A stretch of DNA of 64,000 bases from Cupriavidus basilensis (GCF_008801925.2 NZ_CP062804.1:248001-312000), one strand, 5' to 3'; positions 10,060 through 18,737 are shown, numbered from the stretch's first letter. Notes: generated by a model from the letters alone, not told the origin. Translations and numbers: made by a program.

Positions 10060-10884
10060 TCAGAAGCCGTCGGCGGTCCAGCCGCCATCGGAGACCAGCG
10101 CATGGCCGGTGATGAACGCGGCCGAGTCCGAGGCCAGGAAGAGGGCGACTTCGGCCATCTCTTCCGGCGCGCCAAAGCGGCGCAGCGGCGTGCGCGCCAG
10201 CAGCGCCTCGCCGTCGATGGCCTTGCTGGCCAGCAGCGTTTCCATCAGCGCGGTGCTGGTGTAGCCCGGGCAGACCGCGTTCACGCGGATGTTGTACTCC
10301 GCCCATTCCGCCGCCAGCGACTTGGTCAGCGACACCACGCCAGCCTTGGCGGCGCAGTACGCCAGGCGCCGTGCGGACGAGGCCAGGCCCCACATCGACG
10401 CGGTGCTCAGGATGGCGCCGCCGCCCTGGCGCACCATGCGGCGCGCCGCGGCTTGCGTGCAGAAGAACACGCCGGAGAGGTCGATATCGATGGCGCGGCG
10501 CCAGTCGTCGGGCGTCAGTTCCAGCGAGGGCTTGTTCATCGAGATGCCGGCGTTATTGAGCAGGATGTCGATGCGGCCAAAGCGGGCTTCGGTGGCGGCG
10601 CAAGCTTGCTCCACGGCCTCAGGGTCGGTGATCGATGCCTTCACGACTTCGACCTGCACTTCCGGGTAAGCCGCTTCCAGCTCCGCCTTGGCGCTGGCGA
10701 GTCCTTGCGCATCCAGGTCCAGCAGCATCAGGCGGGCGCCATGCCGGGCAAAGCCATGCGCCATCGCGCGGCCGATGCCGCTGGCGCCGCCGGTGTTGAG
10801 CACGACCTTGCCGGCCAGGCCGGGGTAGCTGGCGCGCGCAAAGGGCTGCGCGTTCGGGTATCCAATAGGCAAAGAGGTGCTCAT
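10060..10884 (-). CDS. SDR family oxidoreductase (first SDR of operon)
   Basis: This 274-residue short-chain dehydrogenase has TGGASGIG near residue 36, NNAGIS near 111, catalytic Ser and YCAAK near 175-180, and VSDGGW at the C-terminus. About 25 extra residues precede the Rossmann motif. The ATG overlaps the stop of the upstream ABC ATPase by four bases (ATGA), so translation is coupled to the importer. This links it to the first oxidation of the imported substrate, probably of a secondary alcohol. The substrate is not identifiable. Confidence 0.88.
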   Translation of the reverse strand: MSTSLPIGYPNAQPFARASYPGLAGKVVLNTGGASGIGRAMAHGFARHGARLMLLDLDAQGLASAKAELEAAYPEVQVEVVKASITDPEAVEQACAATEARFGRIDILLNNAGISMNKPSLELTPDDWRRAIDIDLSGVFFCTQAAARRMVRQGGGAILSTASMWGLASSARRLAYCAAKAGVVSLTKSLAAEWAEYNIRVNAVCPGYTSTALMETLLASKAIDGEALLARTPLRRFGAPEEMAEVALFLASDSAAFITGHALVSDGGWTADGF

Positions 10885-11615
10885 ACGGCTAACCAGTCCT
10901 TCAGAAGTTGGGTATTGGAGGTGAGTTGTTCGGGCGTGCCTTCAAAGACGATGCGGCCGTGGCCCATCACGCAGACGCGGCTCGATACCTTCAGCGCGAT
11001 GGCGAGCTTTTGCTCCACCAGCACCACCGAGACGCCCCGGCGGTGAATGTCCTGGATGGCCTCGCCAACCACCGTCACGATCTTGGGCGCGAGGCCCTCG
11101 GTGGGCTCGTCGATCAGGATCACCGAGGGGTTGCCCAGCAGCGAGCGGCACATGGTCAGCATCTGCTGCTCGCCGCCGGAAAGGCTGCCGGCTTTGGTGT
11201 TGCGGCGCTCCTTCAGGCGCGGGAAGTAGTCGAACATCTGCTCGAAGGTCCATTGCGGCGCGCCCTCGGTGGCACGCTGCTCGCCCATGCGCAGGTTTTC
11301 GTCCACGGTCAGGTTGGCGAAGACCTCGCGCTCTTCCGGCACATAGGCAATGCCGCGCCGGCAGATCGCATACGATTGCGCGCCGGCCAGATCGCGCCCG
11401 CGCAGCCTGATGTGGCCAGCGCTTGGCGGCACCAGGCCCATGATGGCCTTGAGCGTGGTGGAGCGGCCCGAGCCGTTGCGGCCCAGCAGGCTCACCACTT
11501 CAGCCCGCCCGACATGGAAATCCACGCCGTGCAGGATGTGGCTCTTGCCGTAGTGCGCGTGCAGTCCTTGCACGCTCAGCAGCGGATCGGCGCCTTGTAC
11601 GGACTGCGCGCTCAT
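10881..11615 (-). CDS. livF: Liv-type ABC transporter ATP-binding protein with Walker A Lys-to-Arg change
   Basis: This 244-residue ATPase is of the LivF type and partners LivG on the cytoplasmic face of the importer. The signature LSGGEQ (145-150), Walker B VILIDEPTEG and the switch region are normal. The Walker A motif reads GRNGSGRST: the invariant lysine is Arg51, confirmed from the codon CGC. That change normally abolishes ATP hydrolysis at that site. It overlaps livG and the SDR gene by four bases each, so it is under coupled translation and does not look like a decaying gene. See the finding on the asymmetric ATP sites. Confidence 0.93.
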   Translation of the reverse strand: MSAQSVQGADPLLSVQGLHAHYGKSHILHGVDFHVGRAEVVSLLGRNGSGRSTTLKAIMGLVPPSAGHIRLRGRDLAGAQSYAICRRGIAYVPEEREVFANLTVDENLRMGEQRATEGAPQWTFEQMFDYFPRLKERRNTKAGSLSGGEQQMLTMCRSLLGNPSVILIDEPTEGLAPKIVTVVGEAIQDIHRRGVSVVLVEQKLAIALKVSSRVCVMGHGRIVFEGTPEQLTSNTQLLKDWLAV

Positions 11616-12370
11616 ACCGTGACCTCCTCGCCCAGATAGGCTTCCTTGACGCGTGCGTTGTTGCGGATCTCGTCGGGCGTGCCGGTGGCGACGATCTCGC
11701 CGTAGACCAGCACGCTGATGCGGTCGCTGAGCGAGAACACCACGTCCATGTCATGCTCCACGATCAGCAGTGTGCGGCCCTGCGCGATCTCGCGGATCAG
11801 GCCGGCGGTGTAGTCGGTTTCCTCCTGCGACATGCCCGCCATCGGCTCGTCGAGCATGATGACCTTCGGGTCCGAGGCCAGCGTCATGGCGATCTCCAGC
11901 GAGCGCTGCTCCGAATACGACAGCTCGCCGGCGATGGCTTGTGCGCGCCCGGCCAGCCGCACCTGTTCGAGCAGGTGCTGGGTCTCGTCGCGCACGGCAC
12001 GCACCTTGTGGGCGAACTTCCACAGCGTGTATTGCAGGCCGTGGCGCCGCATGACGGCGAGGCGCAGGTTCTCGAAAACCGTGAGGCCGGCGAAGACATT
12101 GGTGATCTGGAACGAGCGCGCCAGGCCGCGATGGTTGATGCTCTGCGGCGACAGGCCGTGGATCGGCTCGCCGTTGAGCATGATCTCGCCTTTGGTCAGG
12201 GGCAGGCGCCCGGAGATCAGGTGGAACAGCGTGGACTTGCCGGCGCCGTTCGGGCCGATCAGCGCGTGGCGCTCACCACTGACGAGGTCGAGGTCTACGC
12301 CACGGATGATGTCGACGTCGCCGAAGGATTTGCGCAGTCCGCGCAGGGAGAGCATCGCTTGCGTGTTCAT
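11612..12370 (-). CDS. livG: Liv-type ABC transporter ATP-binding protein
   Basis: This 252-residue LivG-type ATPase has an intact Walker A GPNGAGKST (Lys45), Walker B VIMLDEPMAG with catalytic Glu, and His in VEHDMDVV. The signature loop is LSYSEQ (150-155) instead of LSGGQ-like; the second glycine is serine. Start ATG at 12370 overlaps the livM stop (ATGA). LivG provides one half of the nucleotide-binding dimer that powers uptake. Cargo is likely the operon's growth substrate, as the same transcript carries the catabolic genes; members of this family carry branched amino acids but also aromatic and alicyclic acids and amides. Confidence 0.93.
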   Translation of the reverse strand: MNTQAMLSLRGLRKSFGDVDIIRGVDLDLVSGERHALIGPNGAGKSTLFHLISGRLPLTKGEIMLNGEPIHGLSPQSINHRGLARSFQITNVFAGLTVFENLRLAVMRRHGLQYTLWKFAHKVRAVRDETQHLLEQVRLAGRAQAIAGELSYSEQRSLEIAMTLASDPKVIMLDEPMAGMSQEETDYTAGLIREIAQGRTLLIVEHDMDVVFSLSDRISVLVYGEIVATGTPDEIRNNARVKEAYLGEEVTV

Positions 12371-13662
12371 GCCGGGTTCCTCCGGACGTTGGTGGCCGCG
12401 GTGGCAGGCGCGTCGATGGCGGGGGTGGCGTCCTTCAGGCGCAGCCAGCGGCCGTTGGCCAGGCGGGCCGTGGCGATGCCTGCCACCAGCAGCGCCGCGG
12501 GCACCAGCCAGGTCAGCGGCGAGATGGGATCCCACTCGCGGCCAAACAGCGCAATCGCGGGCCAGCCACCACCATTCAGGGCAGCCATGGAGCGGTAGTC
12601 TTGCGAGAAGAAGCGCTGCAGCATCTCCACCGTGAACACCGTGCCGCCTGCGAGCAGCAACGTGCCGATGACGAATGCCAGCGCCATGGGCAGCAGCGCA
12701 CGCAGGCCATAGGTCTTGCTGTGCGTGGCGAAGGACTTGATCAGCCCGGCCAGGCCCGTCGGCATGAACATCATCACCAGCACGAACACGATGCCCTGGT
12801 ACAGCAGCCACGAGCGCGTCAGGTCGGATACCGCGTAGCCGAAGAAGGTCATTACCGCCGCGCCCAGTGCCGGGCCGAGGAAGAGCTTCACGCCGCCGAT
12901 ATAGCTGTTGAGCACCACCGCCGCGGAGGCGGATGACTCGAACACCACGTAATTGGCCGCTTCCATGTTGAGCGCCTGCAGCGCGCCAGCGATGCCAGCG
13001 AACATGGCCGAGACGGCGAACACCAGCACGCCGAGGCGGTGCGTGTCATAGCCGAGAAAGCGCAGGCGGTTGGCGTTCTCCCGCAGGCCCAGCGTCAGGC
13101 GGCCCACCGGCGTCAGCGTGAACAGGTACAGCAGCGCGAGCGACAGCAGCACCCAGAACAGGGTCAGGTAGTAGACCTGGTTGCTGTCGCCGAAGGCGAG
13201 GCCCCACGCCGGCATGCGCATGGTGGACAGGCCCGCCTCGCCGCCGAACCAGCCCTTCAGGTGCGGCGCCAGCGCGTGCAGCAGTTCGGCCAGCGCCAGC
13301 GTGATCATGGCGAAATAGACGCCGGTACGCTTGGTGGCGAACCAGCCGGCGGCCAGGCCGGCGACCAGGCCCATGGCGCCGCCGGCCAGCGGCAGCAGCG
13401 GCGTGGGCAGCAGGCCGTTGCCGCCGAAGGCGTTCATGGCGTGCACGGTGGCAAAGCTGCCAATGCCGAAGTACGCCGCATGGCCAAACGACAGCATGCC
13501 GCCCTGGCCGCTAAGCAGGTTGAACGAGGCCGCGAACAGCACCGCGATCAGCATCTGGATGGATGCGTTGACCAGCGATTGCGACAGCACCATCGGCAGC
13601 GCCAGCAGTGCGCCTGTGCCGAGCAGCAGCAAGGTCTTCTGCGTGTTGGAGAGGTGGGTCAT
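12367..13662 (-). CDS. livM: Liv-type ABC transporter permease
   Basis: This 431-residue inner-membrane permease has the LivM organisation: about ten hydrophobic segments, with LSGQGGMLSFGHAAYFGIG near residue 50 and the coupling region RENANRLRFLGYD near 205. The C-terminus has an extra hydrophobic segment (about 385-400) and a polar tail, longer than many LivM proteins (about 350-420). RBS AAGGAG lies just before the ATG. It is separated from livH by two bases and overlaps livG by four. It forms the transmembrane channel with LivH. Confidence 0.92.
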   Translation of the reverse strand: MTHLSNTQKTLLLLGTGALLALPMVLSQSLVNASIQMLIAVLFAASFNLLSGQGGMLSFGHAAYFGIGSFATVHAMNAFGGNGLLPTPLLPLAGGAMGLVAGLAAGWFATKRTGVYFAMITLALAELLHALAPHLKGWFGGEAGLSTMRMPAWGLAFGDSNQVYYLTLFWVLLSLALLYLFTLTPVGRLTLGLRENANRLRFLGYDTHRLGVLVFAVSAMFAGIAGALQALNMEAANYVVFESSASAAVVLNSYIGGVKLFLGPALGAAVMTFFGYAVSDLTRSWLLYQGIVFVLVMMFMPTGLAGLIKSFATHSKTYGLRALLPMALAFVIGTLLLAGGTVFTVEMLQRFFSQDYRSMAALNGGGWPAIALFGREWDPISPLTWLVPAALLVAGIATARLANGRWLRLKDATPAIDAPATAATNVRRNPA

Positions 13663-13664
13663 GG

Positions 13665-14606
13665 TTACTCCTTCTCGCCCATCAAGCCTGACGGACGGAC
13701 CAGCAAGATCAGCAGCATCAGCGCGAACGGGATCGTCCCGGCCAGGCTGGAGAGCTTCAGGGTCATCAGCCCTCCGGCTTGCTCGGCCCAGGCGCCCGCC
13801 CCGGCCAAGGCCAGCAGGTCGGCCAGGCTGCGATCGATGCCGACCGAGAACGACGTGATCAGCCCGATCAGCAGCGAGGCGAGCATGGCGCCCTCCAGCG
13901 AGCCCAGGCCGCCCACTACCACCACGACGAAGACCATCACGCCGAGTTCCAGCGCCATGTTCGGGTTGGTGGTGTAGAACGCGCCCGCCACCGCGCCGGC
14001 CAGGCCCGCCAGCGCCGCGCCGATGCCGAACACACCCATGAAGACCAGCGGCACGTTGTGGCCCAGCGCCTCGGCCATGCGCGGCTTGTAGATCGCCGAG
14101 CGCACCACGATGCCGACCCGGGTGCGCGTGAGCAGCAGGTAGATCACGGCGAACATGGCCACGGCGATGCCGCCCATGAACACGCGATAGAAGGGATAGG
14201 AGGACACGCCCAGGTGGAAGGCCGCGAAGTCCAGCGACGCCGGGATGCGGTAGTCCACCGGGAAGTTGCCGAAGAACAGCTTGATCAGCTCGGCAATGAT
14301 GAAGGACAGGCCAAAGGTCAACAGCAGTTCGTGCGCGTGGCCGTGGTGATGGACGCGGCGCAGGAAGAAACGCTCTACCGCCACCCCGACCAGTCCGACC
14401 AGGATCGGCGAAACCACGATGGCCGGCCAGAAGCCGATGGTGCCTTGCAACGTATAGGCAAAGTAGGCGCCCAGCATGTAGAACGACGCATGGGCAAAGT
14501 TGAGCACGCCCATCATGCCGAAGATGAGGGTCAGGCCAGCGGAAACCATGAACAGCAGCAGGCCGTAGATGGTGCCGTTAAGCAATGAGACGACGAGGTA
14601 TTCCAT
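13665..14606 (-). CDS. livH: Liv-type ABC transporter permease
   Basis: This 313-residue permease has the LivH features: N-terminal NGTIYGLLLFMVSAGLTLIF, GVLNFAHASFYMLGAY, about eight membrane segments, and the conserved GGLGSLEGAMLAS near 235. The start at 14606 is fixed by the AAGGAAG ribosome site; the frame continues upstream without homology. It lies 116 bases after the binding-protein gene, a gap larger than elsewhere in the operon, and no clear hairpin was seen there. Confidence 0.92.
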   Translation of the reverse strand: MEYLVVSLLNGTIYGLLLFMVSAGLTLIFGMMGVLNFAHASFYMLGAYFAYTLQGTIGFWPAIVVSPILVGLVGVAVERFFLRRVHHHGHAHELLLTFGLSFIIAELIKLFFGNFPVDYRIPASLDFAAFHLGVSSYPFYRVFMGGIAVAMFAVIYLLLTRTRVGIVVRSAIYKPRMAEALGHNVPLVFMGVFGIGAALAGLAGAVAGAFYTTNPNMALELGVMVFVVVVVGGLGSLEGAMLASLLIGLITSFSVGIDRSLADLLALAGAGAWAEQAGGLMTLKLSSLAGTIPFALMLLILLVRPSGLMGEKE

Positions 14607-14722
14607 GAGGCTTCCTTGGAACGAGCCTGTGCGGCCAACTGGCGCGTGGCCGTACTTGCCATCGCCCGCGCCGCAGTGGCGCAAGCGTTGGCTGATGTTG
14701 CTAGGGGGGCTTGGACAGGGGA

Positions 14723-15970
14723 TCAGCTGGGGCGCTGCATCTTGCAACTGGCCTGGGCCGGCGTGGCGGCCTCGGCGGCGGAGAAGGTCTTGACCGGCTT
14801 GAAGCCCATGTCGGTGCCGTCGACCTTGAACTTCGCATCCTTGGCGACCACGGACACCACCATCGGCAGCAGCACCTGGTGATCGGCGGCGCGCATGCTC
14901 ATCTCGCCCAGCGGCGATCTGACCTTGGCGGTTTCGAGCGCCTTGGCCAGTGCGCTGGTGTTGAGCTTGCCGCCTTCCGGCTTCACGGTCTTCAGCGCCT
15001 CGCCCAGCATCTCCACCGCGAACACCGTCTGTGGCTCGATGTAGGCGGGCATATGGCCCTGCCTGGCCTTGAAGTCGTTGGCGAAGCGCTCACTGTCGGC
15101 GCTACCCGCCTCGGCATTGAAGGGGTGGGCAACATAGTGGCCCAGCGCCACGTCGGCGGCGTTGCCGATATTGCCCGGCTGGTCGAGGAACACGGTGGCG
15201 AAGCGCGTCTTCAGGCCGGCCGCCTTGCTGGCCTTCATCAACAGCAGCAGGTCGTTGGACCAGTTGCCGGTGATCACGCTGTCCGCCTTGGCGGCAGCGA
15301 TCTTGGCCACGTAGGGCGAGAAGTCCTGCACCTTGTTCACGTCATGCAGCGTCTTTTCCACCACCGTGTAGCCACCGGCGCCGGCGTAGTCGCCGATGGC
15401 CTTTTCCATGTCGACGCCCCAGGAATAGTTCTGGTTGATCGAGTACACGCGGGTGCCCAGCGCATGGAGCGGCTTCATCGCGCCGACCAGCGCCTTGACG
15501 CGGATCTGCGCATTGGTGGCGAACTTGAAATGGTAGAAGTGGCACTTCTCGCCGGTCAGTTCCATCGCCTCGCCGCCGACGTTCATGAACAGGATTTCCT
15601 TGCCCGGATTGCGCAGGTTGAACTTGCGCACGTCCTCCGTGATCTGGCCGGACACGGCTGAGGACGAACCCTGCATGACGATCTGGGCGCCATCGGCCAC
15701 GGCCGCCTTCAGCTTGTCCGCCGCGCCCGCCGGGCCGCCCTGGTTGTCGTACTCGACCAGCTGGAGCGGCTCGCCGTTCCAGCCGCCGGTGGCGTTGATC
15801 TTGTCGATCGCATAGCGCGCCGCTGCGCGGAACATCAGGCCGGTGGATGCCTGCGGGCCGGACAGCGTCTCGACCAGCGCAATCTTCACCGGCGCCGCCG
15901 ATGCCGTGCCCGCCAGCACGGAGAGTGCCGCGGCTGCGAACAAAGGACGGGTAATGCGGCTACCGCTCAT
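14723..15970 (-). CDS. Liv-type ABC transporter substrate-binding protein
   Basis: This 415-residue periplasmic binding protein has a signal peptide (RPLFAAAALSVLAGTASA, cleaved about residue 26) and the type-I periplasmic fold: VKIALVETLSGPQA at the mature start, AVADGAQIVMQGSSSA, and a C-terminal cysteine pair region. The start at 15970 is set by AGGAGA; an in-frame ATG at 16000 lacks a site. It is the first gene of the 13-gene operon, 90 bases after a predicted transcription start, and should determine transport specificity. The ligand is unknown. Confidence 0.92.
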   Translation of the reverse strand: MSGSRITRPLFAAAALSVLAGTASAAPVKIALVETLSGPQASTGLMFRAAARYAIDKINATGGWNGEPLQLVEYDNQGGPAGAADKLKAAVADGAQIVMQGSSSAVSGQITEDVRKFNLRNPGKEILFMNVGGEAMELTGEKCHFYHFKFATNAQIRVKALVGAMKPLHALGTRVYSINQNYSWGVDMEKAIGDYAGAGGYTVVEKTLHDVNKVQDFSPYVAKIAAAKADSVITGNWSNDLLLLMKASKAAGLKTRFATVFLDQPGNIGNAADVALGHYVAHPFNAEAGSADSERFANDFKARQGHMPAYIEPQTVFAVEMLGEALKTVKPEGGKLNTSALAKALETAKVRSPLGEMSMRAADHQVLLPMVVSVVAKDAKFKVDGTDMGFKPVKTFSAAEAATPAQASCKMQRPS

Positions 15971-16030
15971 GGGTGTCTCCTGGCTATTGTTTGGATTCAT
16001 CTGGCGGGCGCCGAAACTGGTCCGCCATAG

Positions 16031-16095
16031 TGGTCTGACCTGTGGTTAAAGTGGTCTGACAGGTTTACTATAGGGAGATGGAAGACGGTCGTCAA
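16031..16095 (-). promoter_or_regulatory. Promoter with tandem FadR/GntR-type operators for the 13-gene operon
   Basis: On the minus strand a -35 TTGACG (16095-16090), a 17-base spacer and a -10 TATAGT (16072-16067) form a near-consensus sigma-70 promoter. Transcription should begin near 16060. Two copies of TGGTCTGAC follow: 16052-16061 over the start site and 16031-16040 just downstream, 21 bases apart, so on the same helix face. TGGTCnGACC is the known core of FadR-like GntR operators, and a FadR-type regulator is encoded next door. Repression by blocking initiation is the natural reading. Confidence 0.75.
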
Positions 16096-16396
16096 CGGCG
16101 ACTTGCGCGCTATGCGGGTTTCTACCGAGAGTCCGATCGGACGTGTATCCGCGTAGCGGAACGAGGGGTGTGTACCCTTGCCGGGCTTGGCTTACGGGCG
16201 AATAACGGGAGCCGGCACCGCTTCGTGCTGGTACATTCCACACGTTTCACGCGCGCGAAGACGTGCTACATTGACTTGTAAGACCAATTTAAGATCATGC
16301 GCCAGCCGGAAGCTGGCTGGCGCCAGGGAGCCCGTATTGAACAAGACCGTGCCCGGTGCCGCAGCGCCGCCGCCCACCCAGCGCCCGGAGGGAACC
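16096..16396. promoter_or_regulatory. Intergenic region upstream of the GntR regulator
   Basis: No gene is seen in these 301 bases. There is a perfect 12-base palindrome, GTCCGATCGGAC, at 16131-16142. A weak operator-like element, TTGTAAGACCAA, lies at 16276-16287, preceded by TTGACT at 16271; it could serve autoregulation of the GntR gene. Neither assignment is strong. Confidence 0.35.
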
Positions 16397-17101
16397 ATGT
16401 TCCATCCCGAGCCCAAACATTTGCCGGACGAGATCGCCAGGCGCCTGATCCAGGCAATCCAGGCGGGCGAGTTCGCCGTGGGCGACCGCCTGCCCAGCGA
16501 GCGCTTGCTGTGCGAGCAGTTCTCGGTCAGCCGCGCGGTGGTGCGCGAGGCCCTGTCGCAGCTCAAGTCGGAGGGGCTGGTTGCGCCCAAGGCGGGCAGC
16601 GGCGTGTTCGTGACCGAGCGCAGCCAGCGCCAGGCGTTTCGCATGCAGGACGTGGCCATTGACGAGAAAGACTCGCTGGCCATGGTGATGGAGCTGCTGG
16701 TGACGATTGAAGTGGCGGCTACCAAATTCGCGGCCATGCGCCGCACGCCGGAAGACCTCAAGCGGATCCGGCGCGCGCTGATCGGCATGGAGTATGAGAT
16801 CGCCAACGACAGGTTGGGCGATGAAGAGGACTTCGCCTTTCACCAGGCCATCGTCGAGGCGACGCACAACCCGCACTTCCAGGCCTTGAGCGAACACCTG
16901 GAGCACGGCGCGCGGCGCGTGATCCGGCAGGCGAGGAGCAATACCAAGAGCCATCACGCGGACATGGTCGAGGCCGTGCAGGAAGAGCACAAGACCATCT
17001 ACGACGCGATCGTGGCGGGCGATCCCGAGCGGGCGGCGCAGGCGGCGGAAACCCACCTCCGCAACGCCGCCAAGCGGCTGAACATGTACCTCAAGGGGTG
17101 A
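16397..17101 (+). CDS. FadR-subfamily GntR transcriptional regulator
   Basis: This 234-residue regulator has an N-terminal winged helix-turn-helix (LPSERLLCEQFSVSRAVVRE, about 33-52) and a C-terminal FCD ligand domain. The FCD histidines and acid that usually bind a metal and a carboxylate effector are visible in FAFHQAIVEATHNP and AETHLRN. The start at 16397 is set by a strong GGAGGGAACC site; the frame is open further upstream but without homology. It is divergent from the transport/catabolic operon and most likely represses it through the tandem operators at 16031-16061, with an organic acid as inducer. Confidence 0.92.
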   Translation: MFHPEPKHLPDEIARRLIQAIQAGEFAVGDRLPSERLLCEQFSVSRAVVREALSQLKSEGLVAPKAGSGVFVTERSQRQAFRMQDVAIDEKDSLAMVMELLVTIEVAATKFAAMRRTPEDLKRIRRALIGMEYEIANDRLGDEEDFAFHQAIVEATHNPHFQALSEHLEHGARRVIRQARSNTKSHHADMVEAVQEEHKTIYDAIVAGDPERAAQAAETHLRNAAKRLNMYLKG

Positions 17102-17176
17102 CTGGCGGGGTGACTTGCGGGGTGGCCGGCGACCGCCGATGGGCTGGCCGCGTTCTTGTGTCCGGGCTTGCCTGGC

Positions 17177-17734
17177 TTATTCCAGCCCGGCCAGGCCCAG
17201 TTGGAAGCGTTGGCTCAAGCGCTCGCCGCTGGCTAGCAAAACGGTCACTTCCATCCCCGATGCCATCGTCTGGCAGGCCGCGCGGCTGGTGCCGGAAACC
17301 GACACGCTGGCCCCCTGCGGGCAAACGCACACGGCATGCCCCTGGCCCTCGGTATCGACCGTGACCGCGCCGTAGCCGGCCCGCATCGACAGGCCGGAAG
17401 CCTGGCGCCAGGTCCATGCGGACGGGGGTACAGAAGCGGTAATGTCGGTGCCGTCGCCCCGCAGCACCGCGGCGGTGGCGGTGACCCGGGGCACACCGGG
17501 CGTCAGCGGCGTGTCGGCGTAGGTGAGTTGCAGGCGCAAGGCGCAGTCCGGCGCCAGGGCGGAGGTGGCGTTGCGCGCCGTGGGCGGTTGGAGCAAGGTG
17601 AGTGCTGCCTCACCTTGCTCGCCGCGCCAGACCTTGCGCAGCGTGTCCCCGCACGCTTTTAGCAGCGCAATGAGCAGGCCGCCTGGCCGTGGCGCGGCGT
17701 GGCCCGATAGTGACCCTGAGTGCATCGATGGCAC
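17177..17734 (-). CDS. Hypothetical protein
   Basis: A 185-codon frame with a GTG start at 17734, placed five bases after GGGG. An ATG three codons later is the alternative. The protein is rich in Ala, Thr, Val and Ser, has a mildly hydrophobic N-terminal stretch (GGLLIALLKAC, about residues 18-28) but no clear signal peptide, and its second half reads like a beta-rich domain (VTVDTEGQGHAVCVCPQG). It converges with the GntR gene and is isolated from catR. I do not recognise a family. It could be a real lineage-specific protein or a chance frame in high-GC DNA. Confidence 0.45.
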   Translation of the reverse strand: MPSMHSGSLSGHAAPRPGGLLIALLKACGDTLRKVWRGEQGEAALTLLQPPTARNATSALAPDCALRLQLTYADTPLTPGVPRVTATAAVLRGDGTDITASVPPSAWTWRQASGLSMRAGYGAVTVDTEGQGHAVCVCPQGASVSVSGTSRAACQTMASGMEVTVLLASGERLSQRFQLGLAGLE

Positions 17735-17840
17735 GATTTCCCCGTATCCTTTTTATGAAGGCACTCTACAAACCGGCCGGCCTTCGCGCATCACCCATTC
17801 ATGGGATGCCACCGGGTTTTCTCATGGCCGGTGCGGGATT

Positions 17841-18737
17841 TCAGGCCGATGGCGGTGTCCCGGCCAGTTCGCCGACGCGCCTGACCACCTCGGCCAGTAG
17901 TGCCGAGCTGTCGTCGCTGCGATAGCTCATCATCACTGGTGAGGTAAAGCCGGGTGCGTCAATCGGCACGTAGGCCACGTCGTCGCGGTGCAGGCGCTGC
18001 ACCGATGCCGGCACCAGGCAGATCCCAAGCCCCGCCGCCACAAGGCCGATGGCGGTCTGCAGCTCATTGGCCTCCTGCGCCACGCGCAACTGCAGGCCCT
18101 GCGTGCGGAACAGCGCCAGCACGTGGTCGGCGTAGCTGGGGCGGGGCCGTGCCGGGTAGAGCACGAAGGGGTGGGCCGCCAGCTGCGCCGGCGTCATGGG
18201 CAGACCCTTGAGCGCCGGGTGGCCGCTGGGCACGGCGGCCACCAGCGTTTCGGCCATGACCACCGTGCGGGTGATGGCGGGGTCGTCCAGCACGATGCGG
18301 CCGAAGCCGATATCGATGCGGCCGGCTTTCAGCGCTTCCATCTGCTGTACGGTGGTCAGCTCCGACAAGCCCACCTCCAGCGCCGCATCGGAACCCCGCA
18401 CCAGCCGGATCAGTTCCGGCAGGAAGCCATAGAGCACCGATGGCACGAAGCCGATGCCGAACCAGCGCTTTTCATTGCGGCCGATACGCCGCGTGCCTTC
18501 CACGATCTCGTCGATGCGCTGGTTGAGCTGCAGCGATTGCTCCAGCAGGAAGCGGCCGGCCTCGGTCAGCCGCACCGCGCGCGAGGAACGGTCCAGCAGC
18601 ACGGTGCCGATTTCGTCCTCCAGCTGGCGGATCTGGCGCGACAGCGGCGGCTGGGCGATATGCAGGCGCTCAGCCGCGCGGGTGAAGTTGAGTTCGGCCG
18701 CAACGGCCTGGAAATAACGCAGGTGACGTAGCTCCAT
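17841..18737 (-). CDS. catR: LysR-type regulator of catechol degradation (CatR/CatM-like)
   Basis: This 298-residue LysR regulator has the N-terminal helix-turn-helix (FTRAAERLHIAQPPLSRQIR, 18-37) and the periplasmic-binding-like effector domain. It is divergent from catB, and the 116-base gap holds an exact CatM/BenM-type site. In this family cis,cis-muconate is the inducer and the protein activates catBC. RBS and start are conventional (ATG 18737). The identity as CatR is by family, position and operator; CatM/BenM-type variants cannot be separated by eye. Confidence 0.9.
   Translation of the reverse strand: MELRHLRYFQAVAAELNFTRAAERLHIAQPPLSRQIRQLEDEIGTVLLDRSSRAVRLTEAGRFLLEQSLQLNQRIDEIVEGTRRIGRNEKRWFGIGFVPSVLYGFLPELIRLVRGSDAALEVGLSELTTVQQMEALKAGRIDIGFGRIVLDDPAITRTVVMAETLVAAVPSGHPALKGLPMTPAQLAAHPFVLYPARPRPSYADHVLALFRTQGLQLRVAQEANELQTAIGLVAAGLGICLVPASVQRLHRDDVAYVPIDAPGFTSPVMMSYRSDDSSALLAEVVRRVGELAGTPPSA

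Noticed and set aside
6648..10112. A very long open frame on the plus strand opposite the E1 and E2 genes
   Set aside because: Its product is His/Arg/Gly/Ala-rich with no domain, and the minus strand has clear enzyme motifs throughout. It is an antisense effect of high GC content.
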